Below are positions 1 to 7,158 of a DNA stretch of 64,000 nucleotides, one piece after another. The position numbers and the translations under genes were made by a program. Every line of letters begins with the position of its first letter. The stretch's first letter is position 1. The stretch covers positions 4,558,501 to 4,622,500 of the forward strand of contig NZ_CP060404.1 of assembly GCF_014295035.1 (NCBI RefSeq), given 5' to 3'. Origin of the DNA: Streptomyces buecherae (GTDB lineage Bacteria; Actinomycetota; Actinomycetes; Streptomycetales; Streptomycetaceae). Below the pieces are notes generated by a model that worked only from the letters and a program-made list of their open reading frames with translations, made no database searches and was not told the DNA's origin.

Positions 1-25
1 CGCCCTTTCGGTCGGCGCCGAGGGG

Positions 26-38
26 GGAAATAATTTCC
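26..38. promoter_or_regulatory. Palindromic candidate operator upstream of the Crp-like gene
   Basis: GGAAAT-A-ATTTCC is a perfect 13-bp dyad in otherwise GC-rich DNA, ending 30 bp before the first ATG of the Crp/Fnr-like gene. The core GGAA-N5-TTCC recurs as GGAA-N4-TTCC at 787-798 and 804-815 before the cyclase. An operator for the Crp-like protein is inferred; an AT-rich promoter element is the alternative. Confidence 0.45.
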
Positions 39-68
39 GTAGGGGCGGCGGAGTGGCCGGTTCGTCAG

Positions 69-722
69 GTGATGAGAGGAAGCGAAGAGAAACCGATGGT
101 CGTTGATCGTCGTTGGGACAGCATCTTCCGTTCGGGACGCACCGCGTCGTACCCGAAGGGCCAGCGCGTGTTTCTGAAAGGGCAGCCGGGGGGAAGCGTT
201 CTCCGCGTGGTGAAGGGGTGGGTGCTGGTGACTGAACCAAACCCGGATGGCACCGACACGTTCCTGGAGATCCGTGGCCGTGGGCAACTCATCGGCGACG
301 CGTCCGCGTTCTCGGGTGGGGTGCGGAACGCGAATGTGGAGGCCATCTGCAAGACCGTCGTCCAGGTCGTCGAAAGCGGGCGTTTCCTCGCCGACGTCGA
401 GCGCCGCGACCTGATGAAGGACCTGTTGGTGCACGCCCAGGAACTGCACCGCCAGTCCAACGTCAGGGTCGGCGCCCGGGGCCTCGGCGTGCGGAGCAGC
501 CTGAGTTGGCTACTCCTCGACCTGGCTCGTACGGCAGGCGAACCCCTCATCTCGGGAATTCCGCAAAAGACGCTCGCATTCGCCCTGGGCGTGACCCCAC
601 GGACGCTGTCCAACGCCGTCTCCATGTTGGAGCGGCGCGACGCCATCTCGGTTCGTTGGCCCGCTATCCGCATCCGTGACGAACGCGCGCTGCGGCAACT
701 GGCGCGCTGCGGAGAAGATTAG
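69..722 (+). CDS. Crp/Fnr-family transcriptional regulator
   Basis: This 217-aa protein has the Crp/Fnr layout: an N-terminal cyclic-nucleotide-binding-like beta barrel (about residues 20-110), a dimerisation helix (about 115-140), and a C-terminal winged helix with a recognition helix around TPRTLSNAVSML. In the phosphate-binding cassette the usual GE...RS pattern reads IGD...RN: the arginine is kept, but Glu is replaced by Asp and Ser by Asn. It lacks the Cys set of an Fe-S FNR. Ligand binding is therefore possible but may differ from cAMP. Starts at 69, 72 or 96 are all open; none has a strong ribosome site. It sits before a nucleotide-cyclase operon, so it is the likely reader of that cyclase's product, which is inference. 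It differs clearly from the canonical Crp at 39403-40077. Confidence 0.85.
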   Translation: MMRGSEEKPMVVDRRWDSIFRSGRTASYPKGQRVFLKGQPGGSVLRVVKGWVLVTEPNPDGTDTFLEIRGRGQLIGDASAFSGGVRNANVEAICKTVVQVVESGRFLADVERRDLMKDLLVHAQELHRQSNVRVGARGLGVRSSLSWLLLDLARTAGEPLISGIPQKTLAFALGVTPRTLSNAVSMLERRDAISVRWPAIRIRDERALRQLARCGED

Positions 723-731
723 GGCATCGCG

Positions 732-765
732 CACATTCCCCGGCCGACAACGGCCGGGGAATGTG
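732..765. terminator. Perfect 15-bp hairpin between the Crp-like gene and the cyclase
   Basis: CACATTCCCCGGCCG (732-746) pairs without mismatch with 751-765 around an ACAA loop, starting 10 bp after the regulator stop codon. No T-run follows, which is common for terminators in this group. It probably ends or attenuates the regulator transcript. The stem also holds TTCCCC/GGGGAA arms that resemble the nearby GGAA/TTCC sites, so a protein-binding role is an alternative. Confidence 0.55.
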
Positions 766-786
766 GCGGACATCACCGCCTCAGAG

Positions 787-815
787 GGAAGTTCTTCCTT
801 CGGGGAAAATCTTCC
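787..815. promoter_or_regulatory. Two GGAA-N4-TTCC sites before the cyclase
   Basis: GGAAGTTCTTCC (787-798) and GGAAAATCTTCC (804-815) are imperfect dyads 17 bp apart, centre to centre. They lie 76-104 bp before the cyclase start and share the GGAA...TTCC arms of the dyad at 26-38. A third GC-rich dyad, GGGATTCCC, lies at 821-829. Together they look like an operator cluster for the cyclase operon; the binding protein is inferred to be the adjacent Crp-like regulator. Confidence 0.4.
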
Positions 816-890
816 GCGCGGGATTCCCGGGGAGCGCCGACCATCGATTCGGCACACCCCAGTCGGACGCCTCCCGAAGGAGATTGCCGC

Positions 891-1739
891 ATGACCAAAA
901 CCCCGCGTACCGGAATCCCGCACAGCAGCCCATTGCCGCCCCACTTCGGAATCGTCGCGGTCGACGCGATGGGTTCCACCCGACTCCCCTCCATCGCCCA
1001 GGGCCCGCTCAGCGCGACCATCACCGACCTCGTGCGGCGCGCCCTCGAAGCGGCCGAACTGGGGGACATGTCCCGGGAATTCGAGACGAACACCGGAGAC
1101 GGCCTCTCCTTCGGCTGCGACCCGGCGTGGGTCCCGTACCTCGTGAGCCCCTTCGTCGACGAGTTGAACGCCCACCTGCTGCGGCACAACTTCGGGCCGC
1201 AGCAGCCCGTCCGGCTGCGGATGAGCCTCCACATCGGCCCGCTGCCCATCGCGCCGGGGCGGGCCGGCGACGGCAACGCGGCAGCGCGCGGCGAGAGCCA
1301 GCGACTGCTGGACTCCGAGCCCGTGCGCCGCCGCCTGAGGGAGACGGACCCGCGGGCCACCCCGCTCGTCGCGATCGTCTCCGACCGCGTCTACGACACG
1401 GTGGTCCGGGGCGGCTACTGCGGCCTGCCGCCCGCCCGCTTCACCGAGGTCCTGGCCGAGGTCGCGGGCAAGGACTTCCGGCAGACCGCCTGGATGTACG
1501 TACCGACCCCGTCCGGTGACATGCTCCGCCAGGTCGCCGCGACCAAGGACCCGGCAGCGTCCGGGCAGACCCCGGCAGTGCCGCACCAGGCACGGGGAGC
1601 CGCCGACCCCGCCCCGGCCGAGGCCGCGCCGCCGCCCGGCCGGCACCAGCACGTGGAGTCCGGCGTCGCCGTCATGGACTGCGTCGTCCGCGACCTCCAC
1701 CACCACGCGGCACCCCGACAGGACTCCGACCGCCCGTGA
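891..1739 (+). CDS. Class III nucleotide cyclase-like protein
   Basis: The 282-aa product carries a single class III (adenylate/guanylate) cyclase-like domain over about residues 18-215. The two metal-binding aspartates are visible: Asp25 in AVDAMGST and Asp70 in NTGDG, with the 45-residue spacing normal for the family. A GNAAAR segment (Asn129, Arg133) fits the transition-state Asn/Arg pair. No transmembrane or HAMP region is present, so it should be cytosolic. A Pro/Ala-rich linker (about 216-255) leads to a short helical His-rich tail. Start ATG 891 has GAAGGAG 8 bases upstream. It is first in an operon whose genes overlap by 4 nt. Product identity (cAMP, cGMP, cCMP or cUMP) cannot be read from sequence. 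Related actinobacterial proteins are often annotated only as hypothetical. Confidence 0.75.
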   Translation: MTKTPRTGIPHSSPLPPHFGIVAVDAMGSTRLPSIAQGPLSATITDLVRRALEAAELGDMSREFETNTGDGLSFGCDPAWVPYLVSPFVDELNAHLLRHNFGPQQPVRLRMSLHIGPLPIAPGRAGDGNAAARGESQRLLDSEPVRRRLRETDPRATPLVAIVSDRVYDTVVRGGYCGLPPARFTEVLAEVAGKDFRQTAWMYVPTPSGDMLRQVAATKDPAASGQTPAVPHQARGAADPAPAEAAPPPGRHQHVESGVAVMDCVVRDLHHHAAPRQDSDRP

Positions 1740-2197
1740 GCGCCACGTCCGACGAGGACCGTCACGACCAGGGCTGCTCCCCGCGCTGCGGCGGAAGCCA
1801 GTACGTGGGCCACGGCGCCGCCATCAACGGGGCCTCCGCGCACCGCATCGTGGTCAACAACTTCGGGTTGCCCTACGCGCCGTCGTGCCCGCTCACCGCG
1901 CCGCCCGGCGGGCCGTCCCCCCTCGTCCGGGCCCTGGCCCTGGCCCGGGACCTGGCCGGCCGCATCGACGTGCTGGCCGGCCGCGTACACGCCACCACCG
2001 CCACGCTCCTCGCCCTCGTCCCCACCAGCGAGAACCCGCCACCGCCCCCCTCGCACCCACCAACCCCCGGCGACCCGCCTCCCACCGACCCACCTCCCGC
2101 CACCCAACCGAGCGCCGACCGCCGGAACGCCGAGCGCCGGAGGGCCGACCGTCCGAGCGCGGGCCACCTGAGGGTCGACCACTGGAGAAGCACGTGA
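1736..2197 (+). CDS. Unknown small protein in the cyclase operon
   Basis: This 153-aa product is not recognised. The start GTGA overlaps the cyclase stop by 4 nt. Residues about 20-50 are rich in Gly, Ala, Val and Asn (YVGHGAAING, RIVVNNFG). About 60-95 form a probable helix, 96-128 are a Pro/Ser/Thr linker, and the tail is an Arg-rich repeat (ADRR/AERR/ADRP). The Gly/Asn/Val-rich start loosely recalls small adaptor segments seen in bacterial conflict systems, but that is only a visual impression. It has no signal peptide or membrane segment. Coupling to the cyclase implies a role in the same pathway. Confidence 0.65.
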   Translation: MSATSDEDRHDQGCSPRCGGSQYVGHGAAINGASAHRIVVNNFGLPYAPSCPLTAPPGGPSPLVRALALARDLAGRIDVLAGRVHATTATLLALVPTSENPPPPPSHPPTPGDPPPTDPPPATQPSADRRNAERRRADRPSAGHLRVDHWRST

Positions 2198-2934
2198 ACC
2201 TGCCGCACCACACCAGCCTGTTCGACTCCATCGAGGCGCACGTCGGCGCCCTCCCGGACGACGCCGGAGCCAGCACCCCCGGCCCCGCCGCACCCCGAAC
2301 CGAACCGCTGCACCGGTGCGCGGCACGCGCCCTGGTGCACGGGCCGGCGCGCGACGGGGCGACGGCGCGGGCCATCTGGTCCGACGTCCTGGGCGAGGCC
2401 ACCACGGCGCCGGCCCCCGGCGAGACCGCCACGCTGCTGGCCGTCTGGTACGCCCTGCCCCGACTGCGCCGCAGCGTATGGCGCATCACCCGCCGACTGC
2501 CGGCCGAGCGCGCCGACCTGGAGGCCGAGACCGTCCAGGGCCTGCTGGAGGGGCTGCCCACCGTGGACCCGCTCCGCGCCGGCGCCGCCGAGCGCGTGAT
2601 GCGGCGCGCCGCGAGCCGTGCCTGGCGCTTCGCCCGCAGCACCTGGCACGAACGGGCCGTCCCGGACACCAGCCCGGTGTGGAACGCCCCCGCCGTCTCG
2701 TACGAGCAGACCGCCCCGGAGGGCTGGGCCGTCCACATCACCCCGCCCGACCGCGCCGACGGCCTCGCCGCCGCGCTGCGCTTCACCCAGTTCCGGCAGC
2801 GCGTCGAAGGCGAGCGCATCGGCGCCCTCGCCGATGGCCTCGGACTGCGGGAACTGGTCCACCGCGTTCGCCGCCCGAGCCCCGGGCGACCCATCGGCAC
2901 CCTGACCCTTCACCCGCACGGGAGTCCGCGATGA
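2194..2934 (+). CDS. Unknown protein with a sigma-factor-like helical segment
   Basis: The 246-aa product starts at GTG 2194, which overlaps the previous stop as GTGA. The longer open frame running upstream to 1516 reads through two other genes and is not used. The middle (about residues 55-150) is helical and charged; a segment around YALPRLRRSVWRI followed by ADLEAETVQGLLEGL resembles sigma-70 region 2 in style. The C-terminus ends in a short predicted helix ahead of RRPSPGRP. No sigma region 4 is visible, so I do not call it a sigma factor. In Streptomyces, proteins of this look commonly precede a small HTH gene, as here. Confidence 0.65.
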   Translation: MNLPHHTSLFDSIEAHVGALPDDAGASTPGPAAPRTEPLHRCAARALVHGPARDGATARAIWSDVLGEATTAPAPGETATLLAVWYALPRLRRSVWRITRRLPAERADLEAETVQGLLEGLPTVDPLRAGAAERVMRRAASRAWRFARSTWHERAVPDTSPVWNAPAVSYEQTAPEGWAVHITPPDRADGLAAALRFTQFRQRVEGERIGALADGLGLRELVHRVRRPSPGRPIGTLTLHPHGSPR

Positions 2935-3251
2935 GCCACACCCACCACACCCACCACACCCACCGAGTCCTGACCTTCGCCGAGGCGTTCGACCTCCCGA
3001 CGGCCGTCAACCTGCCCACGGCGGCCCGCGCCTTCGCCGTCAGCCCCGGCACGGCCTACCGGCTGGTCCGCCAGGGCGACTTCCCCTGCCCGGTGCTCCG
3101 CGTCGGCGGCCAGTACCGCGTCCCGACCACCTGGCTGCTGCGGTCCCTCGGCATCGAGAGCCTCCCCGTCTACGCGGCGGACATCGAGGCGGGCGCCACC
3201 GCGTCCGCCCTGCTGACCAGCACGGACGCGGAACGGGAGGAGACCCTGTGA
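2931..3251 (+). CDS. Small helix-turn-helix (excisionase-like) DNA-binding protein
   Basis: This 106-aa protein begins with a His/Thr-rich leader and then a MerR/excisionase-type winged helix-turn-helix (about residues 25-75): PTAARAFAVSPGTAYRLV, then GDFPCPVLRVGGQYRVPTTW. The pattern of an HTH followed by F-P-C-x-V-L-R-x-G is typical of small Streptomyces HTH proteins. ATGA overlap on both sides places it in the cyclase operon. It probably binds DNA near its own operon or partners the upstream helical protein. No integrase or prophage gene is nearby, so excision is unlikely to be its job. Confidence 0.75.
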   Translation: MSHTHHTHHTHRVLTFAEAFDLPTAVNLPTAARAFAVSPGTAYRLVRQGDFPCPVLRVGGQYRVPTTWLLRSLGIESLPVYAADIEAGATASALLTSTDAEREETL

Positions 3252-4396
3252 GCACCGGGCGCAACACCACGCCGGAGGAGCGACCGCCGACCCCGGCGCC
3301 GAGCTGCTTCGTGATCGGCCCCATCGGCGACAAGCACGCCGAACACGGCACCCCGGAGCGTCGGCTGTACGAGGAGTCGATGCGCGTGTACGAGGAGATC
3401 ATCGTCGCGGCCTGCCGGGAACACCACATGACACCCGTACGCGCCGACACCCTCACCGACACCGGCGAGATCACCGAACAGGTCTACCGCCGACTCCAGC
3501 AGGACGACATCGTGATCGCCGACGTCAGCGGCGGCAACCCCAACGTCACCCTCGAACTCGGCTACCGGCTCGGCTGCAAACGGTCCGCCATCCTCATCGG
3601 CGAGAACGGCAACCTCCCCTTCAACATCCGCCAGTTGCGCACCATCCGCTTCCGGCGCAGCGAGGTCAGCCTCCACGAGGCCCGCGACCAGTTGAGCCGC
3701 GTCCTGGCAGCGGGCGTCGCCCAGGGCTTCGGCCCCGTCGCCGACCTCGGCGCGGCCACCCCACTCCCCGTACCCGGCGCCGAGGAGGCGACCGACGAGG
3801 AGCCCGACGCGCCCGGCCTCGTCGACCGCATGGCACAGGCCGAGGAACAGATGGACGCCGTCCTGGTGGACATCGAGGCGATGGGGGAGGCGCTGCACCA
3901 GATCGCCGCGGTCGTGTACGAGAGCACGCCGCAGATGGACGCCGTGACGGCGGCCAAGGGCTCGACGAGCGCCCGGCTCGTGGTCGTGGGGAACCTCGCG
4001 CGGAAGATGGCGGCGCCGGCCACCGCGCTGCGCGCGCACAGCGAGGCGTTCGCCGAGCGCATGGCGGACATCGAGGCGGGCATCCACGCGGCGTTCGACA
4101 TGGCGGAGTCCCACCTCGGCGGCGAACTCGACGCCGACAACGAACACTTCCTCCACCAGATCATCGACATGGCCGAGTCCACGCGCGCGGCGGCCACGGA
4201 GGTCACCGAGTTCGGCGCCATGATGAAGACGTTCATCGGCTACTCCCGCGTGCTCCGCGGCCCCGGCGGCGACATCCTGGCCGCGATGCGCGTCGTCGCG
4301 TCCGTCCTCACCCGCGTCGACTCCCTGGAGGCCCGGGCCCGCGCCCTCCTCCCCGACCCCAGCACCCCACCCCGTACGACCCACCAACCGGCCTGA
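3248..4396 (+). CDS. Nucleoside-deoxyribosyltransferase/TIR-like protein with helical C-terminal domain (candidate effector)
   Basis: The 382-aa product has two parts. Residues about 18-150 form a Rossmann-like domain beginning CFVIGPIGD and carrying VIADVSGGNPNVTLELGYRLG-type residues; Glu103 in NVTLELG matches the conserved Glu of the nucleoside 2-deoxyribosyltransferase-like/TIR-like superfamily. Residues about 185-370 are nearly all alpha-helical, with heptad-like Ala/Met/Glu patterns suggesting oligomerisation. No membrane segment is visible. It is the last gene of the cyclase operon (GTGA overlap) and is followed by a strong hairpin. In known cyclic-nucleotide defence systems such as Pycsar and CBASS, TIR-type effectors degrade NAD+ when a cyclic nucleotide binds. 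That role is inference here, and no nucleotide-sensing domain is obvious in this protein. Confidence 0.7.
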   Translation: MSTGRNTTPEERPPTPAPSCFVIGPIGDKHAEHGTPERRLYEESMRVYEEIIVAACREHHMTPVRADTLTDTGEITEQVYRRLQQDDIVIADVSGGNPNVTLELGYRLGCKRSAILIGENGNLPFNIRQLRTIRFRRSEVSLHEARDQLSRVLAAGVAQGFGPVADLGAATPLPVPGAEEATDEEPDAPGLVDRMAQAEEQMDAVLVDIEAMGEALHQIAAVVYESTPQMDAVTAAKGSTSARLVVVGNLARKMAAPATALRAHSEAFAERMADIEAGIHAAFDMAESHLGGELDADNEHFLHQIIDMAESTRAAATEVTEFGAMMKTFIGYSRVLRGPGGDILAAMRVVASVLTRVDSLEARARALLPDPSTPPRTTHQPA

Positions 4397-4418
4397 CATC
4401 CGGCGCGGATACGTCGAA

Positions 4419-4446
4419 GGGCCCCGACCACGGATGGTCGGGGCCC
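4419..4446. terminator. Strong hairpin terminator closing the cyclase operon
   Basis: GGGCCCCGACCA (4419-4430) pairs perfectly with 4435-4446 around CGGA, with flanking A/T pairs that add to the stem. It lies between the convergent effector gene and the DinB-like gene, so it can stop transcription from both sides. Confidence 0.75.
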
Positions 4447-4540
4447 CTTGCCACGTCATCCGGGACGCCTGCCCGTGGCGCCTGTCCGAGACGCCTGCCT
4501 GGGATGCCTGCCCGGAGCGCCGGTCCGCGTGCGCGGGCGG

Positions 4541-5062
4541 CTACCAGCCCCGCTCGCCGTCGAGGAGTTCCCGCAGCAGGTCCGCGTGCCCGGCGTGCCG
4601 ACTGGTGTCCATCGTGACGTGCGCCATGGCCCAGCGCAGCGTGTAGTCGCCCGTCCGCTGGGCCCCGAAGCTGTCGAGCGGGAGGGACTCGATGACCTTG
4701 TCGCTGGCGTCGCAGGCCGCGCGGTAGCGGTCGAGCAGGTCGGCCAGGCGGTCGTGCTCGGCGACCCGCCAGTCGCCGTCCGGATCATCGGGCCCGAACG
4801 GCATCGGGTGCTCCTGGCCACCGAGGACGATGCCGAACCAGTGCCGCTCCACCGTGACCAGATGGCCGAGAATCCCGCCCACCGTCGTCTCCGACGGCAC
4901 CAGCCTGGCGCGCAGTTGCTCCTCGGACAGCCCGGTCGCCTTGGCCACGACGGTCGCCCGGGCGAAACGCAACCAGGCCCACAACATGTCCTTCTCGCCG
5001 AGCTGGTGGCGGGGAATCCGGCGTTCCTCGGTGTGCGGAGCCACCGGGACGTGGTGCGCCAT
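4541..5062 (-). CDS. DinB-family protein
   Basis: A 173-aa four-helix DinB/YfiT-like protein. The core pattern is present: a WLRFARATVVAK first helix, TVGGILGHLVTVERHWF with a metal-type His in the second, and a C-terminal MAHVTMDTSRHAGHADLLRELL segment with two further His residues. DinB proteins are usually metal-binding, thiol-dependent or stress-related enzymes of mostly unknown substrate. Start ATG 5062 has AAGGATG upstream; the longer frame to 5227 is translated tandem repeat and is rejected. It is a single gene with convergent and divergent neighbours. Confidence 0.85.
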   Translation of the reverse strand: MAHHVPVAPHTEERRIPRHQLGEKDMLWAWLRFARATVVAKATGLSEEQLRARLVPSETTVGGILGHLVTVERHWFGIVLGGQEHPMPFGPDDPDGDWRVAEHDRLADLLDRYRAACDASDKVIESLPLDSFGAQRTGDYTLRWAMAHVTMDTSRHAGHADLLRELLDGERGW

Positions 5063-5123
5063 TGCTGGGACATCCTTTCGCTGAGCGGGTGCGGGGGCAT
5101 CGGGAAGCGGACTGCGACGCCCG

Positions 5124-5186
5124 ATAGGTCGGATACGACGGGTGGGCTGGATAGGTCGGATGGGCCGAATGGGCCGGATGGGCCAC
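5124..5186. repeat. 9-bp degenerate tandem repeat, seven units
   Basis: Seven consecutive 9-bp units run from ATAGGTCGG through three ATGGGCC-type copies. They lie within the 425-bp gap 5063-5487, between the DinB-like gene start and the end of the PASTA/excalibur gene. The remainder of this gap shows no gene that I can support. Confidence 0.6.
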
Positions 5187-5487
5187 CACGGTGCCAGCCG
5201 AGGAACGCGCCGCCCGAGGGAAAGCACTCACCGGCCGACAGGTTCCACTTCGCACGCACCACGGACGCGACCGCACCGAATCCGAGGAGGATTCCCTCCT
5301 CGCTCTCCGTATCGATCCGTTCCGGATCGCCCGAACCGAGCGTAGCGCCCCGAAAGGGGCGCCCGACCGCCGCCAAGGGCGGTCTTGAGCCAGCTAGTTG
5401 ACGGCGCCAGGCATCGAGATCAGGCCACCTCGGATGGAACCCCCGCCCCCGTCCCCCGGCGGCTCCACCCCGCCCGCCGCCCGCCGC

Positions 5488-6546
5488 TCAGCGATCGCAG
5501 GCGATCCCGTCGCCGTCGCGGTCCAGGCCCCGTCGGTACCCCGGCTGACCCTGCCGGATGGGGTCCGCCCCGGCCGCGCGGACGGCGGCGCAGTTCGCGT
5601 AGTAGACGCCGCCTCCTCCGGTGCTCCCGGAGGAGGACGAGCCGCCGGAGGCGGCCGACCCGTTGGAGCCGTCCGCGTCGCCGTCACCGGGGCTCGACAC
5701 GTCGGGGTCCGGCACGTCGGGGTCCGGACGCGACCGGGTGCCCTCGCTCTCGGGGCAGGAGGCCCCCGGTTCGACCACCTTCAAAACGGCCGTGCGCGAG
5801 CCCGGATCGCGCACCTCCTCGCGCGCCTCGGGCTCCTGGAAACACACCGTCCAGTCATCAGGTTCGGCGGGCGGCGTGACGTCGGTGTAGGCGCCCTCGG
5901 CCGTGACGTCCGTGATCTTGATCTTCTCCACGGAGGCCGACGCCTCGTCGAACGTCTGGCCCACCACGTCCGGCATCTTCGGCCAGGGAACCGGCTCCCC
6001 GTCCGCGGCCGGGCAGGGCGCCCCCTTCCGCACGACCCCGAAGTCGAGGGTGGTCTTCGCCCCGCCCCGCTTGACCTCCGTCTGGAAGCACACACGCCAG
6101 TTGTCGGCGTCCCACTGCCCCGCGTCACCCTCCGAGGCATCGTGCGAGACGACACGGAACCCGTCCGCGTCGGCGGCCGTCTTCGCCTCCCGCAGGATCT
6201 TCCCGACGTACCTGGGTACGGCCTTCTCGCTCTCCCGAGGAGTCGGCGTCGCCCCGCTGGCACTGCGAGTCGGGGTGGGCGTGGTCGTCTCCTGAACGGT
6301 GGGCTTCGCCTTCGACTCCTCGTCGTCCGACGTGTCATCCGGGTCGGTGACGATGACCAGGACGAGCCAGAGCAGCGAGAGCACCGTCGCGACGATCTTC
6401 TTCACGCGACTCCACCGCGTAAGCCAGACCAGCACGACCCCGACGGGCGGCAGAAGGATCAGCAGGACGACGACGAGCACAGGATGCTGCCACCAACGTC
6501 TCGGAGGCGCTGGTGGCTGCGGGGCATACGGGTGCGGCGAGTGCAT
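5488..6546 (-). CDS. Membrane protein with PASTA-like region and C-terminal excalibur domain
   Basis: This 352-aa protein has a Pro-rich cytosolic start and two membrane segments (about residues 20-43 and 50-67). A Thr/Ser/Pro stalk (75-105) follows, then two extracytoplasmic modules. One holds MPDVVGQTFDEASASVEKI, a PASTA-style segment; both end in cysteine pairs (WRVCF...APC, WTVCF...ASC). A Gly/Ser/Asp linker leads to an excalibur calcium-binding motif at the end, DRDGDGIACDR, preceded by the YYANCAAVRAAGADPI signature. PASTA and excalibur domains are cell-wall or calcium-associated, so a surface role is likely. No kinase or hydrolase domain is present. The partner is unknown. Confidence 0.8.
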   Translation of the reverse strand: MHSPHPYAPQPPAPPRRWWQHPVLVVVLLILLPPVGVVLVWLTRWSRVKKIVATVLSLLWLVLVIVTDPDDTSDDEESKAKPTVQETTTPTPTRSASGATPTPRESEKAVPRYVGKILREAKTAADADGFRVVSHDASEGDAGQWDADNWRVCFQTEVKRGGAKTTLDFGVVRKGAPCPAADGEPVPWPKMPDVVGQTFDEASASVEKIKITDVTAEGAYTDVTPPAEPDDWTVCFQEPEAREEVRDPGSRTAVLKVVEPGASCPESEGTRSRPDPDVPDPDVSSPGDGDADGSNGSAASGGSSSSGSTGGGGVYYANCAAVRAAGADPIRQGQPGYRRGLDRDGDGIACDR

Positions 6547-6815
6547 GGTGTTCCCGAGGAGAGGCGAGCGGAATTCAGCAGACGCGCGAGCGTACGGAGA
6601 GATTCGCTGCTCTCGCTGTCGAACGGGAGCGATTGGCTGGATTCGGCGGGCGGCTGATGCTCAGTGCCCTCTGCCCGATGCCTGTCGCCGGCTGGCTGCT
6701 TGGGCCGTGTCGGGTGAGTTGGGTGGTGAGTGGGCTGTGTGGCTGTGGCCGTGGCTGTGCCCGTGGTGGGTGGGGCGCGTTCGCGAGGGGGCTGCGCGGG
6801 ACGGGGGTGGACAAC
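6547..6815. other. Gene-free spacer with tRNA terminator beyond
   Basis: The stretch before the tRNA-Ser terminator shows frames in both directions but no recognisable protein. It probably holds the promoter of the PASTA/excalibur gene. Confidence 0.4.
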
Positions 6816-6853
6816 GTCGAAGGGCCCCACCGCGAACGGTGGGGCCCTTCGAC
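6816..6853 (-). terminator. Hairpin terminator of tRNA-Ser
   Basis: GTCGAAGGGCCCCACC (6816-6831) pairs perfectly with 6838-6853 around a 6-nt loop. It lies just downstream of the minus-strand tRNA. Confidence 0.75.
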
Positions 6854-6873
6854 ATCGTGCCCGGTGAGAGCAC

Positions 6874-6961
6874 TGGCGGAGGATACGAGATTCGAACTCG
6901 TGAGGGGTTGCCCCCAACACGCTTTCCAAGCGTGCGCCCTAGGCCACTAGGCGAATCCTCC
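6874..6961 (-). tRNA. tRNA-Ser (anticodon GGA)
   Basis: Read on the minus strand, the acceptor GGAGGAT pairs with ATCCTCC, followed by discriminator G and an encoded CCA (6874-6876). The anticodon stem-loop CTTGGAAAG contains GGA, and the long variable arm around TTGGGGGCAACCCC marks a class II serine tRNA. The T arm GTTCGAATC is canonical. Confidence 0.95.
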
Positions 6962-7075
6962 GCCGCAAACAATACAAGACCGCAAGCAGTGCTCGCGAAC
7001 CCGATCCGGGGAGGGTGGGAGAGGGGAAGGGGGCGGTCCCGGGGAGGGGTCGGTATCCGCTAGGGTGGGGCTCAG

Positions 7076-7158
7076 CCCCTCACGTGGCGCTATCTCACCT
7101 AACTCCCCCAGGGCCGGAAGGCAGCAAGGGTAAGTGGGCTCTGGCGGGTGCGTGGGGG
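7076..7158 (+). ncRNA. ffs: Signal recognition particle RNA (small bacterial type)
   Basis: The Ffh-binding apical motif GGCCGGAAGGCAGCAAGGG is present at about 7112-7130. The terminal helix closes by pairing 7076-7084 with 7151-7158. It lies between tRNA-Ser and dnaX, its usual place in Streptomyces. Exact ends are estimated from the pairing. Confidence 0.85.

Noticed and set aside
1516..2193. Upstream extension of the sigma-like operon protein
   Set aside because: It overlaps two other coupled genes and is Arg/Pro-rich; GTG 2194 with a 4-nt overlap fits the operon pattern.
2931..3251. Integrative element excisionase
   Set aside because: No integrase, attachment repeat or tRNA-adjacent duplication was found; the gene is embedded in the cyclase operon.
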